Part shown: piece by piece, positions 1 to 12,812 of the stretch
Layout: each line of letters starts with the position of its first letter
Position numbering within the stretch: the stretch's first letter is position 1
DNA from: Scylla paramamosain
Lineage: Eukaryota; Arthropoda; Malacostraca; Decapoda; Portunidae
Length of the DNA stretch: 64,000 nt
Assembly: GCF_035594125.1 (NCBI RefSeq)
Contig: NC_087181.1
Span: 8,046,840-8,110,839, forward strand
Direction: 5' to 3'
Notes under the pieces: model-generated
Databases searched by the model: none
What the model saw: only the letters and a program-made list of their open reading frames with translations
Told to the model about the DNA's origin: nothing
Program-made: the position numbers and the translations under genes

Positions 1-3000
1 CTGCTTCTCCATAAAGGAGGGTTTTGCATGCGTTTTAGCGTTTTGGTATGTAAGGAGCTCAAAAACACATAATGGCAAGTTGGTTTTATTCCCATGTAAT
101 ATGATTGCCCTGCTTTTTAGTACTTTATTGCCTAACACGCTCAAAAAACACTCAAAAGACACTTCTGGTAATGTCATTTTTTTCCCACATAAAGCTAGTT
201 TCGCATGCTATTTGGGATTTTGCTAACTAAGAATGTGAAAAACACTGAAAATACACGCTTTTGGTAAGGTTGTTCTGTTTCTCAATTAAGATTATTATTC
301 ATGAGTTTTAGTATTTTGGTATCTAAGAAACTTCTTTATATACACGAGTTTTTTGCGTTTTTTGCCTTGTGGTTCTTGTGAACCACAAGTTATTTTGCTC
401 GAAGATAATAAGACACTCATTATACACGTTTCTCGTAATGTCCTTTTGTTTCCCAATAGGGAGTGGTTTGCATCCATTTTCACCTTTTTTGTAGGTAACA
501 AGCTCAAAAACACTCGAAATATACCTTATTGGTAATGTTATTCTATTTTTTTTTTTTCATATTGGTTGGTTTGCATCCGTTTTAGCGTTTTTCTACGTAA
601 AACACCGAAAAGACACGTATTCAGCAATTTTGTTTTCGATTCCCATATAGAGTGAATTCCATGTTATTTATCGTTTTGATGCCTAACATGCTGAAAAACA
701 CTCATAAGACAGTTTTCTGGCAAAGACGTTTGATTTCTCATTATAGGTGGTTTTGCATGCACTTTAGGGTTTGCTACATAACAGTCGAAAAAAAAAAAGC
801 TAAAATTAACTCTTTTGATAATGTTCTTATTTCACAAAGTTTCATGAATTTTGCCCAAATTTTGGCATCTCGGTACCTGTGAAGATGAATAAGAAAAAAA
901 AAATATCGTATTTTTTTATTTATTTATTTTTTCTCAATTGAGAGTTATTTGTGGCTTTTAGCTTTTTGGTACTTAATGAATTTAAAAACACTCATAATAC
1001 ACGTTTCTCGTAATGTCCTTTGCATGCGTTTTGCATGCGTTTTAGTGTTTTGGTATATAAGGAGCACAAAAACACTTAAAGGCAAGTTCTTGGTAAACAT
1101 TGGTTTTATTCCCATGTGATGTGATTGCCCTTCTTTTTAGTGCTTTCCTGCCTATCACGCTCAAAAACACTCAATAGACAATTTTCTGAAAATCATTTTT
1201 TTTACCATATAAAGCTGGTTTCGCAATCAATTTGGGTTTGGGTAAATAGGAATGTGAAGAGCACTTAAAATACACGCATTTAGTAAGGTTGTTCTGTTTC
1301 TCAATTAAGAGTGTTATTCATGGGTTTCAGCATTTTGGTATCTAGGAAACTTCTCCATATACACGAGTTTTTGCGTTTTTTGTCTTGTGGTTCTTTTGAA
1401 CTATAAAACACTCATTATACACTTTTCTCGCAATGTCACTTTCTTTCCCAATATAGAGTGCTTTGCATCAATTTTCGCGTTTTTTTTTTTTGTAGGTAAC
1501 AAGCTCAAAAACACTCAAAATGTACCTTTTTGGTAATGTTTTTTTCTATTTCTTGATATTGGTTGGTTTTCATCCATTTTAGCGTTTTTCTACGTAAAAC
1601 ACTGGGAAGACAGGTTTTAAGTAATTTTGTTTTGGATTCCATGTTGAGTGAGTTCATTATTATTTATCGTTTTAGTGCTGAAAAACACTCAAAAGACAGA
1701 TTTCTGGTAAAGTCATTCAATTTCCACATATAGGAGGCTTTGCATGCTCTTTAGGGTTTGGTACATAACAGTCCAAAAAAAAAAGCTAAAATGAACTTTT
1801 TTGATAATATTCTTTTATCATAGAATTGCCCTGAATTTTCCCAGAATTTTCTCATCTCGGTACCTATGAAGATGAATGACAAAAAAAAAAAAAAATCTAT
1901 TTTTTTTTTTTTTATTTATTTATTTTTTTTTCTAAATAAGAGTGTTATTTGTGGGTTTTAGATTTTTGGTACTTAAGGAACTTAAAAACACTCATAATAC
2001 ACGTTTCTCGTAATGTCCTTTCCTTTACCAAGCATAAGGTTCTTTTCTATGTATTTAGGCGTTTTTATAGATAACATGATCAAAAACACTCAAAATACAT
2101 GTTTTTGGTAATGTTATTCTGTTTCTCCATAAAATCTGTTTTGTATGCGTTTTAGCCTTTTGGTATAGAAGGAGCTCAAAACACTTAAAGGCAAGTTCTT
2201 GGTAAAAATTGGTTTTATTCGAATTTAATGTGATTTCCCTGCTTTTTAGTGCTTTATATCCTATCACGCTCAAAAACACTCAAAAGACACTTTTCTGGTA
2301 ATGTCATTTTTTCCCACATAAATCTGGATTCGCATGCAATTTGGGGTTTTGGTAACTAAGAATGTGAAAAGCTCTCAAAATACACGCACATAGTAAGGTT
2401 GTTCTGTTTCTCAATTAAGAGTGTTATTCATGAGTTTCAGTATTTTGGTATCTAAGAAACTTATCCATATATACAAGTTTTTGCGTTTTTTGCCTTGTGG
2501 TTCTTGTGAAACCATAAAACACTCATTATACACGTTTCTCGTAATGTCCTTTTGTTTTCCAATATAGAGTGCTTTGCATTCATTTTCGCGTTTTTTGTGG
2601 TTAACAGGCTCAAAAACACTCAAAATATACCTTTCTGGTAATGCTATTATATTTCTTCATATTGGTTGGTTTGCATCCGTTTTAGCGTTTTTCTACGTAA
2701 AACACGGAAAAGACACGTTTTCAGTAATTTTGTTTTGCATTCCCATATTGAGTGACTTACATATTATTTATCCTTTTGATGCCTAACATGCTAAAAAAGA
2801 AAACACTCAAAAGAGAGGTTTCTGGTAAAGTCGTGTAATTTCCCCATATAAGTGGCTTTGGATGCACATTAGGGTTTGGTACATAACAGTCCGAAAAAAA
2901 AACTAAAATTAACTTTTTTGATAATGTTTTTTTTTTTTTTCCCCACATCATTTCCCTGAATTTTGCCAGACTTTCGGCATCTCAGTACCTATGAATATGA

Positions 3001-6000
3001 ATAACAAAAAAAAAATATATTGCTATTTTTTTATTTATTTTATTTGTTTATATATATTTTTTTTTTCTCTATAAAGAGTGTTATTTGCGGCTTTTAGCTT
3101 TTTGGTACTTAAGAAACTTAAAAACACTCATAATACACATTTCTCGTAATGTTTTTTTTTCGTTTCCCAAACATGTATTTAAGTGTTTTTATAGGTAACC
3201 TGATCAAAAACACTCAAAATACGTATTTTTGGTAATGTTATTCTGTTTCTCCATAAAGGGTGTTTTGCATGCGTTTTAGCGTTTTTATATGTAAGGAGCT
3301 CAAAAAATCTTAAAGGGAAGTTCTTGGTAAAAATTGGTTTTATCCCTATGTAATGTGATTGCCCAGCTTTTTAGTGCTTTATTTCCTAACACGCTCAAAA
3401 ACACTCAAAAAAACTTTTTTTGTTAATGTCATTTTTTTCCCACATTTTTATCCCAGAATATTTCGCATGCAATTTGGGGTTTTGGTAACTAAGAATGTGA
3501 AAAACACCCAAAATACACTCATTTGGTAAGCTTGTTCTTTTTTTTTTATTCTTCGTAAAATTTGGTTTTATTCCAATGTAATGTGATTGTTCTGCTTTTT
3601 AGTGCTTTGTTGCATATAACGCTCAAAAACACTCAAAAGACACGTTTCTGGTAATGTCATTTATTTCCCACATAAAGGTAGTTTCGCATGTAATTTGGGA
3701 TTTTCGTAACTAAGAATGTGAAAAACACTCAAAATACACATATTTTGTAAGGTAATTCTGTTTCTCAATTAAAAGTATTATTCATGAGTTTCATCAATTT
3801 GGTATCTTAGAAACTTCTCTAGGTACAAGAGTTTTTACGTTTTTTGCCTTTTGGTTCTTGTGGATCTATAAAACACTCATTATACACGTTTCTCAGAATG
3901 TCCTTTTGTTTTGCAATACTTTGCATCCATTTTTGCCTTTTTTTTAGGTAACAAGATCAAAAACATTCAAAATATACATTTTTGGTAATGTTATTCTATT
4001 TCTTCATATTGGTTGGTTTGCATCCTTTTTAGCGTTTTTTCTACGTAAAACACTGAAAAGACACGTTTTCAGTAATTTTGTTTTGGATTCCCATATTGAG
4101 TGACTTCCATGTTATTATCGTTTTGGTGCCTAACATACTGAAAAACACTCAAAAGTAAGGTTTCTCGTAAAGTCGTTTAATTTCCTCATGTAGGTGGCTT
4201 TGCATTCAGTTTAGAGTTTGGTACATAACATTCAGAAAAAAAAGCTAAAATTAACTTTTTTTGATAATATTCTTTTATCACAGAATTGCCCAGAATTTTT
4301 CCAGAATTTTGGCATCTTGGTACCTATGAAGATGAATAAAAAAAAAATTGCCGTTTTTATATATATTTTTTTATTTTTTCTTTATAAAGAGTGTTATTTG
4401 TGGGTTTTAGTTTTTTGGTTCTTAAGGAACTTCAAAACACTCATAATACACGTTTCTCGTAATGTCCTTTCGTTTCCCAAACATAGGGTTCTTTGCATGT
4501 ATTTTCGCGTTTTTATAGGTAGCATGATCAAAAACTCAAAATACATGTTTTTGGTAATGTTATTCTAATTCTCCATAAAGGGTGTTTTGCATTCGTTTTA
4601 GCGTTCTGGTATGTAAGGAGCTCAAAAAAACTTAAAGGCAAGTTCTTGGTAAAAGTTGGTTTCATTCCCATGTAATGTTATTGCCCTGCTTTTTAGTGCT
4701 TTATTGCCTAAAACGCTCAAAAACACCCAAGTCACTTTTTTGGTAATGTCATTTCTTACCAACACAAAGCTGGTTTTGCATGCAATTTGAGGTTTTGGTA
4801 AATAAGAATGTGAAAAACACTCAAAATACACGTATTTCGTAAGGTTGTTATGTTTCTCATTTAAGAGTGTTATTCATGAGTACCAGCGTTTTGGTAACTA
4901 AGAATCTTCTCTATATACACGAGTTTTTGCGTTTTTTGCCTTGTGGTTCTTGTGAAACTATGAAACACTCATTATTCACGTTTCTCGTAATGTCCTTTTG
5001 TTTCCCAATATAGAATTGTTTGCATCCTTTTTCGCGTTTTTTGTAGGTAACAAGATTAAAAACACTCAAAATATACCTTTTTGGTAATATTCTATTTCTT
5101 CATATTTGTTGGTTTGAATCCGTTTTAGCGTTTTTCTACCTAAAACACAGAAAAGACACGTTTTCAGTATTTTGTTTTGGATTCTCATATAGAGTGACTT
5201 CCATATTATTTATCGTTTTGATGCCTAACAAGCTGAAAATCACTCAAAAGACAGGTTTCTGGTAAAGTCGTTTAATTTCATCATATAGGTGGCTTTGCAT
5301 GCACTTTAGGGTTTGGTAAATAACAGTCCGAAAAAAAAAGCTAAAATTAACTTTTTTGATAATGATCTTTTATCACATAATTGCCCTGAATTTTGGCAGA
5401 ATTTTGACATCTCGGTACCTATGAAGATGAATAAAAAAATTAAAAAATTCCTATTTTTTTATATATTTATTTATTTTTTTCTAAATAAAGAGTGTTACTA
5501 GTGGGTTTTAGGTTTTTGGTTCTTAAGGAACTTAAAAACACTCATAATATACGTTTTTCGTAATATCCTTTCCTTTCCCAAACATAAGGTTCTTTGCATG
5601 TATTTAAGCGTTTTTATAGATAACATGATTAAAAAACACTCAAAATACCTGTTGTTGCTAATGTTATTTTGTTTCTATATAAAGTGTGTTTTGCATGAGT
5701 TTTAGCGCATATAAGGAGCTGAAAAACACTTAAAGGCAAGTTCTTGGTAAACGTTGGTTTTATTCCATGTAATGTGATTGCCCTGCTTTTTAGTGCTTTA
5801 TTGCCTAACACTCTCAAAAACACTCAAAAGACACTTTTCTGGTAGTGTCATTTTTTTCCCACATACAGCTATATTCGCATGGAATATAGCTGTATGAAAA
5901 TACACGCATTTAGTAAGGTTGTTCTGTTTTTCAATTAAGAGTGTTATTCATGAGTTTCAGCATTTTGGTATCTAAGAAACTTCTCCATATATACGAGTTT

Positions 6001-7218
6001 TTGTGTTTTTTGCCTTGTGGATTTTGTGAAACTATAAAACACTCATTATACACGTTTCTCGTAATGTCCTTTTGTTTCCCAATATAGAGTGCTTTGCATG
6101 CATTTTCGCGTTTTTTTTTGGTAACAAGTTCAAAACACTCAAAATATACGTTTTTGTTGATGTTTTTCTATATCTTCGTATTGGTTGGTTTGCATCCGTT
6201 TTAGCGTTTTTCTACGTAAAACACTGAGAAGACATGTTTTCAGTAATTTTGTTTTGGATTCCCATATTGAGTGACTTCAATGGTTTTTATCGTTTTGGTG
6301 CCTAACATGCTAAAAAACACTCAAAAGACAGGTTTCTTGTAAATTCGTTTAATTTCCATATATAGTGGCTTTGCATGCACTTTAGGGTTTGGTACATAAC
6401 AGTCCGAAAAAAGCTAAAATTAACTTTTTTGATAATGTTCTTTTTTCCACATAATTTCCCTGAATTTTGCCAGAATTTTGGCATCTTGGTACCTATGAAG
6501 ATGAATAACAAAAAAAAAACAAAAAAAATTGCTATTTTTTTATTTATTTTTTTTTTCTCTATAAAGAGTTTTATTTGTGGGTTTTAGCTTTTTGGTACTT
6601 AAGGAACTTAAAAACACTCATAATACACGTTTCTCATAATGTCCTTTCGTTTCCCAAATATAAGGTTCTTTACATGTATTTAAGCGTTTTTATAGGTAAC
6701 ATGATCAAAAACACTCAAAATACATGTTTTTGGTAATGTTTTTCTGTTTCTCCATAAAGGGTGTTTTGCATGCGTTTTAGCGTTTCAATATGTAAGGAGC
6801 TCAAAAATAATTAAAGGCAAGTTCTTGGTAAAATTTGGTTTTATTCCCATGTAATGTCATTGCCCTGCTTTTTAGTGCTTTATTGCCTAACACGCTCAAA
6901 AACACTCAAAAGACATTTTTCTGGTAATGTCATTTTTTTTTCCACATAAAGCTAGTTTCGCATGCAATTTGGGGTTTTGGTAACTAAGAATGTGAAAAAC
7001 ACTCAAAATACACGCATTTGGTAAGGTTGTTCTGCATCTCAATTAAGAGTGTTATTCATGAGTTTCAGCGTTTTGGTACCTAAGAATCTCAAAAACACTC
7101 ATAATGGACGTTTCTCGTAATGTCGCTCTTTTTCTTCATATAGGGTGCTTTGCATGCATTTTGGCAGTTTTTTTTCACGTAATAGCTGAAAAAACACTGA
7201 AAATACACGCTTTTGGTA
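1..7218 (+). repeat. Satellite block 1, ten-monomer (~1.08 kb) higher-order repeat
   Basis: This is tandem satellite DNA built from ~96-bp monomers that share the core CACTCAAAATACACG followed by a T run and GGTAATGTT. Here the higher-order unit is ten monomers: two successive five-mers, of which the second carries a ~55-bp insertion in its A monomer (marker CCTTGTGGTTCTTGTG) and an extra ~90-bp A/T-rich stretch in its E monomer. The marker occurs near 362, 1381, 2491, 3843, 4936 and 6011, spaced 1019, 1110, 1352, 1093 and 1075 bp. The first interval is shortened by loss of about one monomer near 1,020; the third is lengthened by a partial duplication near 3,541-3,740. The equivalent A monomer near 7,077 lacks the insertion, so the ten-mer organisation stops there. 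Many short open frames occur on both strands, but none has a recognisable domain. The array starts before the window. Confidence 0.9.
3541..3740 (+). repeat. Partial duplication inside one higher-order unit
   Basis: After an E monomer ending near 3,535 the sequence steps back into C/D-type sequence (TTGGTTTTATTCC, then the D-type CGCTCAAAAACACTC) and repeats an E monomer before continuing. This adds about 200-250 bp to this ~1.08-kb unit and explains the 1,352-bp spacing. It is the footprint expected from unequal exchange between out-of-register monomers. Confidence 0.6.
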
Positions 7219-7245
7219 ATAAGAACATAAGAACATAAGAAATAA
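7219..7245 (-). repeat. 3'-terminal octamer repeats of the CR1-like element
   Basis: TTATGTTC-like units, seen on the plus strand as repeats of AAGAACAT, form the exact 3' boundary of the LINE against the satellite. Short 3' direct repeats in place of poly(A) are characteristic of the CR1/L2 group. Confidence 0.6.
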
Positions 7246-9283
7246 GTAAATCTGCAAGAAGGCATCAGGCCTACAAGTGGCAGTACTTGTATGAAATATG
7301 CCTACCTATTTCCACCTATCATCCCCATCCATGAATGTGTAATTTTCTCTTACTGTTCCCAAATGCCTCAGCACTAACAGCTTGATTACTACGTCCGTTC
7401 CAATCATCTACTACTCTATTTGAGAATCAATTCCTTCCTGTCTCCTTTTTGAACATCAAGTTTTCTGGCTTGAACCCGTTTTTCTTGTTCTATCATATTT
7501 ACAGATTCTAAGAATTTTCCTTATGTTCCCTTTATTATAACCCATATACCACTAAAAGACTTCTATTAGGTCCACTCTTAACCTACGTCTCTTTAAAGAA
7601 TGTAAATTTAACAGCTTGAATATCGCTTCGCAAGGAATACTCCTCATCCCCTGTATCCTTTTAGTCATTTTCCTTTGTACTGATTCTAATAGACCTTTAT
7701 CCTTCCTGTGATGTGGTGACCAGAATTGGACAGCGTAGTCTAGATGAAGTCTGACCAGCGCCAAATGTAACTTTAATATTACTTCGGGAGTTCTACTTTT
7801 AGCACTCCTGAAAATGAATCATAATACACTATTTGCTTTGTTTCTGGCCCCTTTCCATTACTTTCTTAGACGGAGTTCAGATATAACCTTAAATCTCAAA
7901 TCTTTTACTTACCCTGAACCTACCATAACTTGGTTGTTCATTGTGTAACTACTGTGTGGATTTCTTCTACTTAGGCTAAGTGCTTTGCATTTGTTGACAT
8001 TAAACTGCATTTGCCATCTGTCCATCCATTCGTTCAACCTATTCAAATCTGCCTGCAAGGCGATGGTATGCGATTCTGACCTAATTAATCTACATATTCT
8101 CGTGTCATCCGCAAATTTACTAACAACACTACTAATTCCACCATCCAAGCCATTGACATATATTACAAACAACATCGTCCCTAATACTAATAATCCCTTT
8201 GTCACCCCACTAATTACTTGACCCCATTCCGATTTAGAGCCGTTTATTACAACACTCTGTCGCCTGACGCTTAGCCATGACCTTATCCAATCTAAACACC
8301 TCGTCTCTCTCGTGCGCCCTAACATTTCTCAGTAGCCTCTGATGGGGTACCTTGTCAAACGCTTTACTAAAGTCCTGATATAGGATGCCATAACTATCAC
8401 CATTATCTGCCGCTTTGTAAACCTTACTGTATAAACTTACCAAGTTTCTCAGGTAAGACTCCCCATTCCAGAAGCCGTGCTGTAACTGAGTTATCATGTT
8501 ATGTTTGTCTAAATGCTCTTAAATGTTCTTCGCTATTATTGACTCCATTATTTTACATTCAACAGAAGTTAAGCTGACAGGTTAGACGTTAAAGTTTTAT
8601 CTCCTTTCTTAAAGGTAGGTACTATATTCGCCTGCCTCCAAATTACCGATACCTCACTTGACTGAAGTGATTTCCTAAGGACAGAAACTAACAGATTACT
8701 TATAACCTTTTTCCTTTCCTTAAATACTGTGGAATATATTTCATCTGGTCCTGGTGACTTGAACTTTTCAACTTATCTATCTCCTGTTCCACTATCTCTT
8801 TTAGTTATGGTAATATCTGTCAGCTTCTCATCCTCTTCTACTCTAAATATCTTCTCACTATTCGGCAAATCCTGCATGTTTTCCTGGGCAAAGACAATTA
8901 AAAAATACTCGCTCACAATTTTACTAATCTCCTCTCAACAATTAATCAGGTCCCATTCTGCTGTCTTTAAGGAACTATTGTTTCTCTATTCTTCGTCTTA
9001 TATGCCTGATAAAATCCCTTGAGGTCCATCTTCGCTTGGCTGGCTACCTTTAATTCATAACTATTTTTAGCTTTCCTTGTTAAACTCCTGACTTTTCTAA
9101 TTCATTATATTATGGCCTTAAAACCACTTCCCCTGTCTTTAATCTCATATATACTTCTCCTTCGCCCTATGTAGTGTTTTAACCTCAGTCATCCATTTAG
9201 GATCATTCTTCTGCGATCTTTTTCTTCTGTAAGGGATGTTCCCTAACTGTCCTGAATGTAATTTATCAACGAAATGTTTATTT
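7219..9283 (-). pseudogene. CR1-like non-LTR retrotransposon, 5'-truncated and decayed
   Basis: This is a LINE copy read on the minus strand. Fragments of a reverse transcriptase are visible in several frames. Near 8,590 a finger-domain stretch includes NIVPTFKKGDK. Positions 8,234-8,497 carry QHGFWNGESYLRNL and DFSKAFDKVPHQRLL. Positions 7,909-8,325 carry SGVTKGLLVLGTMLF and the catalytic FADD box (YADD in most relatives). Positions 7,552-7,764 hold the C-terminal tail typical of CR1/Jockey-type elements (VRLHLDYAVQFWSPHHRKD). Frame changes (for example near 8,290) and stops make it inactive. The 3' end carries short TTATGTTC-type direct repeats (7,219-7,245), as CR1/L2-group elements do, instead of a poly(A). 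It sits in the middle of a satellite monomer: GGTAAT on the left, TTCTCCATAAAG on the right. No endonuclease domain was found, so the copy is 5'-truncated. Confidence 0.82.
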
Positions 9284-12200
9284 CGCTTCTCCATAAAGGG
9301 TGTTTTGCATTGGTTTTAACGTTTCTGTACATAAGAACCTATAAAACACGTTTTTAGTAATGTTGTTTTGTATTCCTTTATAGAGTGCTTTCCATGCTTT
9401 TTAGCGTTCTGGTGTCTAACACGTTGAAAAACACTGAAAAGGTACGTTGATGATAATGTCGTTTCGTTTCCCGATAAAGGGGGTTTCCAGTGCATTTTGT
9501 CTTTTGGTACTTAACAATATGAAAAAGAGTTTAAGTAAAAGTTTTCGGTAGAGTTGTTTTTCCATATAAAGTGCTAATCATGTGTTTTTGATTCTTGGGA
9601 CCTAAAAAGCTCAAAATCTCTCATAATACACTTTTCTCGTAATGTCCTTTGTTTTCTCCATGTAGGATGCTTTGCGTGTAATTTGGCATTTTTGTACTTA
9701 ACAAGCACAAAAACAATGAAAATACAAGTTTTTGGAAATGTTATTCTCTTTCTCCGTAAAGGTTGTTTTGCATGCGTTTCAGCGATTTTGGACGTAAGAA
9801 GGTAAAAAACACTCAAAAGATACTTTCTTGGTAATGTTATTTTATATTGCCAATTAGGGTGCTTTCAATGCTTTTTAGCATTTTGATTCCTAACACTCAA
9901 GTAAACACTCAAAAGACACGTTTCCTGTAATATAGTTTTGCTTCTTCATATAGGGATCTGCATGCATTATGATGTTTTGCTACATAATGTGAAAAACGCT
10001 CAAAATAAAGGTTTTAGCTAATGTTGTTCCTTTTCTCTATATAGGGTGCTATTCATGTGTTTTAGCGTTTTGGTATTTAGGAAGCTCAAAAACACTAACA
10101 AAACTTGTTTCTCCTAATGTCTTTCTATTTCCCCATATAGGATGCTTCGTATGTTTTTTGACGTTTTGGTACATAACAAGGTAGAAAAAAAAACACTAAA
10201 AACCACATTTTTGGTGATGTCCTGTTTCTCCATTAAGAGATATAGGATATATTCAATTTTCATTCAGGCTGTTTAGTGTTTGGTACCTAAGAGACTCAAA
10301 ACACTGATAATGCACGTTTCTCGTAATGTCCTATCGTTTCCACATACAGGGTGCTTTACATGCATTTTTAAGTTGATGTACGTAACAGACTGAAAAGACT
10401 CAAAATACACGTTTTTGGTAAGGTTTTTCTATTTGGTAGGGTTATTCGTGTTTGTTGCACGTGTTTTAGCGTTTTGGAACGTAAAAAGTTTAAAACACTT
10501 AAAAGACATGCTTTTAGTAATGTTATTTTGCATTTCTATATAAAGTGCTTTCCATGCTATTTAGCGTTTTCGTGCCTAACACTCTGAAAAACACATAAAA
10601 ACACATTTCTTACATTGTTGTTTAATTTTCTCGTATAGCGAGCAAGCATTATGGTGTTTTGCTACCTGACAATGTGAAAAAAACATTCAAATCACACGAT
10701 TTTGGTAATGTTTTTCTCTTTCTCCATACAGTGTGCTTCTCATTTATTTTAGCGTTTTGGTACCTAAGAAGCTGAAAAAAAAAAACTCATAATACACGTT
10801 TTTTGTCATGTCCTTTCATCTCCTCATATAGGCTCTTTTAGGTGTTTTGGTACCTAATAGGGTGTTTGCATGCATTTTGACATTTTAGTTCGTAAGAACC
10901 TAAAAAAACACTCTAAAGAGACGTTTTATTAGTTTTGTATTCCCCTATAGAGTGATTTCGTTGCTTCTTACTGATTTGGTGCCTAACACGCTCAAAAAAT
11001 AACAAAAGACAAGTTTCTAGTGATTTCGTTTCATTTCTTCATATACGTTGCTTTACATGCATGTTGGCATTTTGGTAATTATCAATGTAAAAAAATACAC
11101 GTTTTTGGTAAGTTTGTTCTTTTTCTTCAGAGCACTATTAAAGCTTTTTACTGATTTGGTACTTAAGAGAGTAATAAAAAAAAAAACATAACAAACGTTT
11201 CTCGTAATGTCCTTTCATTTCCATATGCAGGGTGTTTTGTTTGATGATAGGCGATTTTGTACATAATAAGCTCAAAGACACTCAAAATACATGTTTTTGG
11301 TAAATGTATTCTGTTTTTCTATATAGGGTATTTTCATGCGTTTTTAATGTCGTTTCATATATCTATATATGGGTCTTTGCATGCATTTTGGCTTTTTGGT
11401 AACTAAAAATGTCATAACACTCAAAATGCACGTTTTTTTTTTTTTTGGCAATATTGTTCTTTTTCTCCATATAGAGCGTTATTCATGCGTTTTACCCTTT
11501 TGATACTAAGGTAAAAAAACTCATAATACACGTTTCTCGTAATGTCTTTTGATTTTTCCCATATAGGGTATTTTTGATTCATTTAGGCGTTTTCTTACGT
11601 AACAGTCTTATAAAACATTAAAAATACTTGTTTTTGGTAATGTTATTCTGTTTCTCCATAAAAGATATTTTTTTTTTTTTTTTTTTTTTTATCGTTTTGG
11701 TACGTAGGACACTCAAAAGAAACGTTTTCTTAATGTTGTTTTGTATTCCCATATCAGGTGATTTGTATGCTTTTTAGCATTTTTGTGCCTAACACGCTGA
11801 AGAACACATTTTAGACACGTTTCTGAAATCTCGTTTCCTTTCCCCAAATAGGGGGCTTTACATGCATTATGGCGTTTTCGTTCATAACAATGTGAAAACA
11901 CTGAAAATATACGTTTTTGGTAATGTTATTTCATATAGAGTGTTATTCATGCATTTTAGCGACTTCGTAGCTAATAAGTTAAAAACAAAAACACCAATAG
12001 TACACATTTTAGTAACGTCTTTTCATTTTCCCATTTAAGATACTATATATGCATTTTGACATTTTTGTACTTAACTAACTCAAAAACACTCGAAATATTT
12101 GTTTTTGATAATATTATTTCTCCGTTTTATTTTTTTCATGCTATTTAGCGTTTCGGTAGGTAAGAAACTCAAAAACACTGAAAACAGACGTTTTTGGTTA

Positions 12201-12343
12201 AGTTGTTTTGTTTTCCTTTATAGGGTGCTTTCCATGCTTTTTAGCGTTTTGGTGCCTAGCACGCCAATAAACATTTAAAAGGCACTTTTCTGGATATCGC
12301 GTTTCCTTTCCTCATTTAGGGTACAAAAACATGTATTAGTAGT
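9284..12343 (+). repeat. Satellite block 2, five-mer (~480 bp) and variant higher-order repeat
   Basis: Satellite in the same orientation as block 1 but without the ten-mer insertions. The D-type monomer (GCCTAACACGCTC and variants) recurs near 9,413, 9,888, 10,574, 10,981, 11,787 and 12,254, spaced 475, 686, 407, 806 and 467 bp. That fits a five-monomer unit with gains and losses of one to three monomers. The 407-bp interval contains a visible partial deletion of a B monomer near 10,830. T-rich runs (11,431-11,446 and 11,668-11,690) are local expansions inside monomers. No coding domain was recognised. Confidence 0.88.
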
Positions 12344-12812
12344 GTTTTCGAAAACGCCAAAGTGCATGCAAAGTAAGCTATACTGGAGAAACAAACAAAA
12401 ACGTGGCTTTTGAGTGTTTTCAGCTTTTTACGTACCAAAACACTATAATGCATAGAAAAGAAACTTCATGGAGAAACAGAATAATATTGCCAAAAACGTG
12501 TATTTTGAATGTTTTTCAGCTTATTACGTACCAAAAATTCATCCATTTCACCCTCTATAGGGTAAAGACACGACATTCCCAGAAAAAATGTTATTTCGGG
12601 GCTTTTCAGCGTTAGGCACCAAAACTCTAAAGAGCATGGAAGACACTCTATATAAAAATCAAAACAACATTATCAAAATGGTGTCTTTTGAGTGTTTTTG
12701 AGCTTTTACGTTCCAAAATGCTAAAACGCGTGCACAATAGTCTTTATCGGGAGACATTACCAAAAACGTATGATTTAAGCGTTTTCCAGCTTTTTAGAAA
12801 ACAAAACGCCTA
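12344..12812 (-). repeat. Inverted satellite segment, about one five-mer long
   Basis: The motif orientation flips: the plus strand now reads AAAAACGTGTATTTTGAATG and CGTACCAAAACACT, the complements of the flanking blocks. The left junction is the 12-bp palindrome GTTTTCGAAAAC (12,344-12,355). The right junction lies near 12,812, where forward monomers resume. The ~465-bp length is close to one five-monomer unit. Confidence 0.82.

Noticed and set aside
1..7218. Dozens of 60-116-residue open frames on both strands of the satellite
   Set aside because: They repeat the same degenerate peptide from monomer to monomer, lack domains and conserved starts, and occur on both strands. They are by-products of the repeat.
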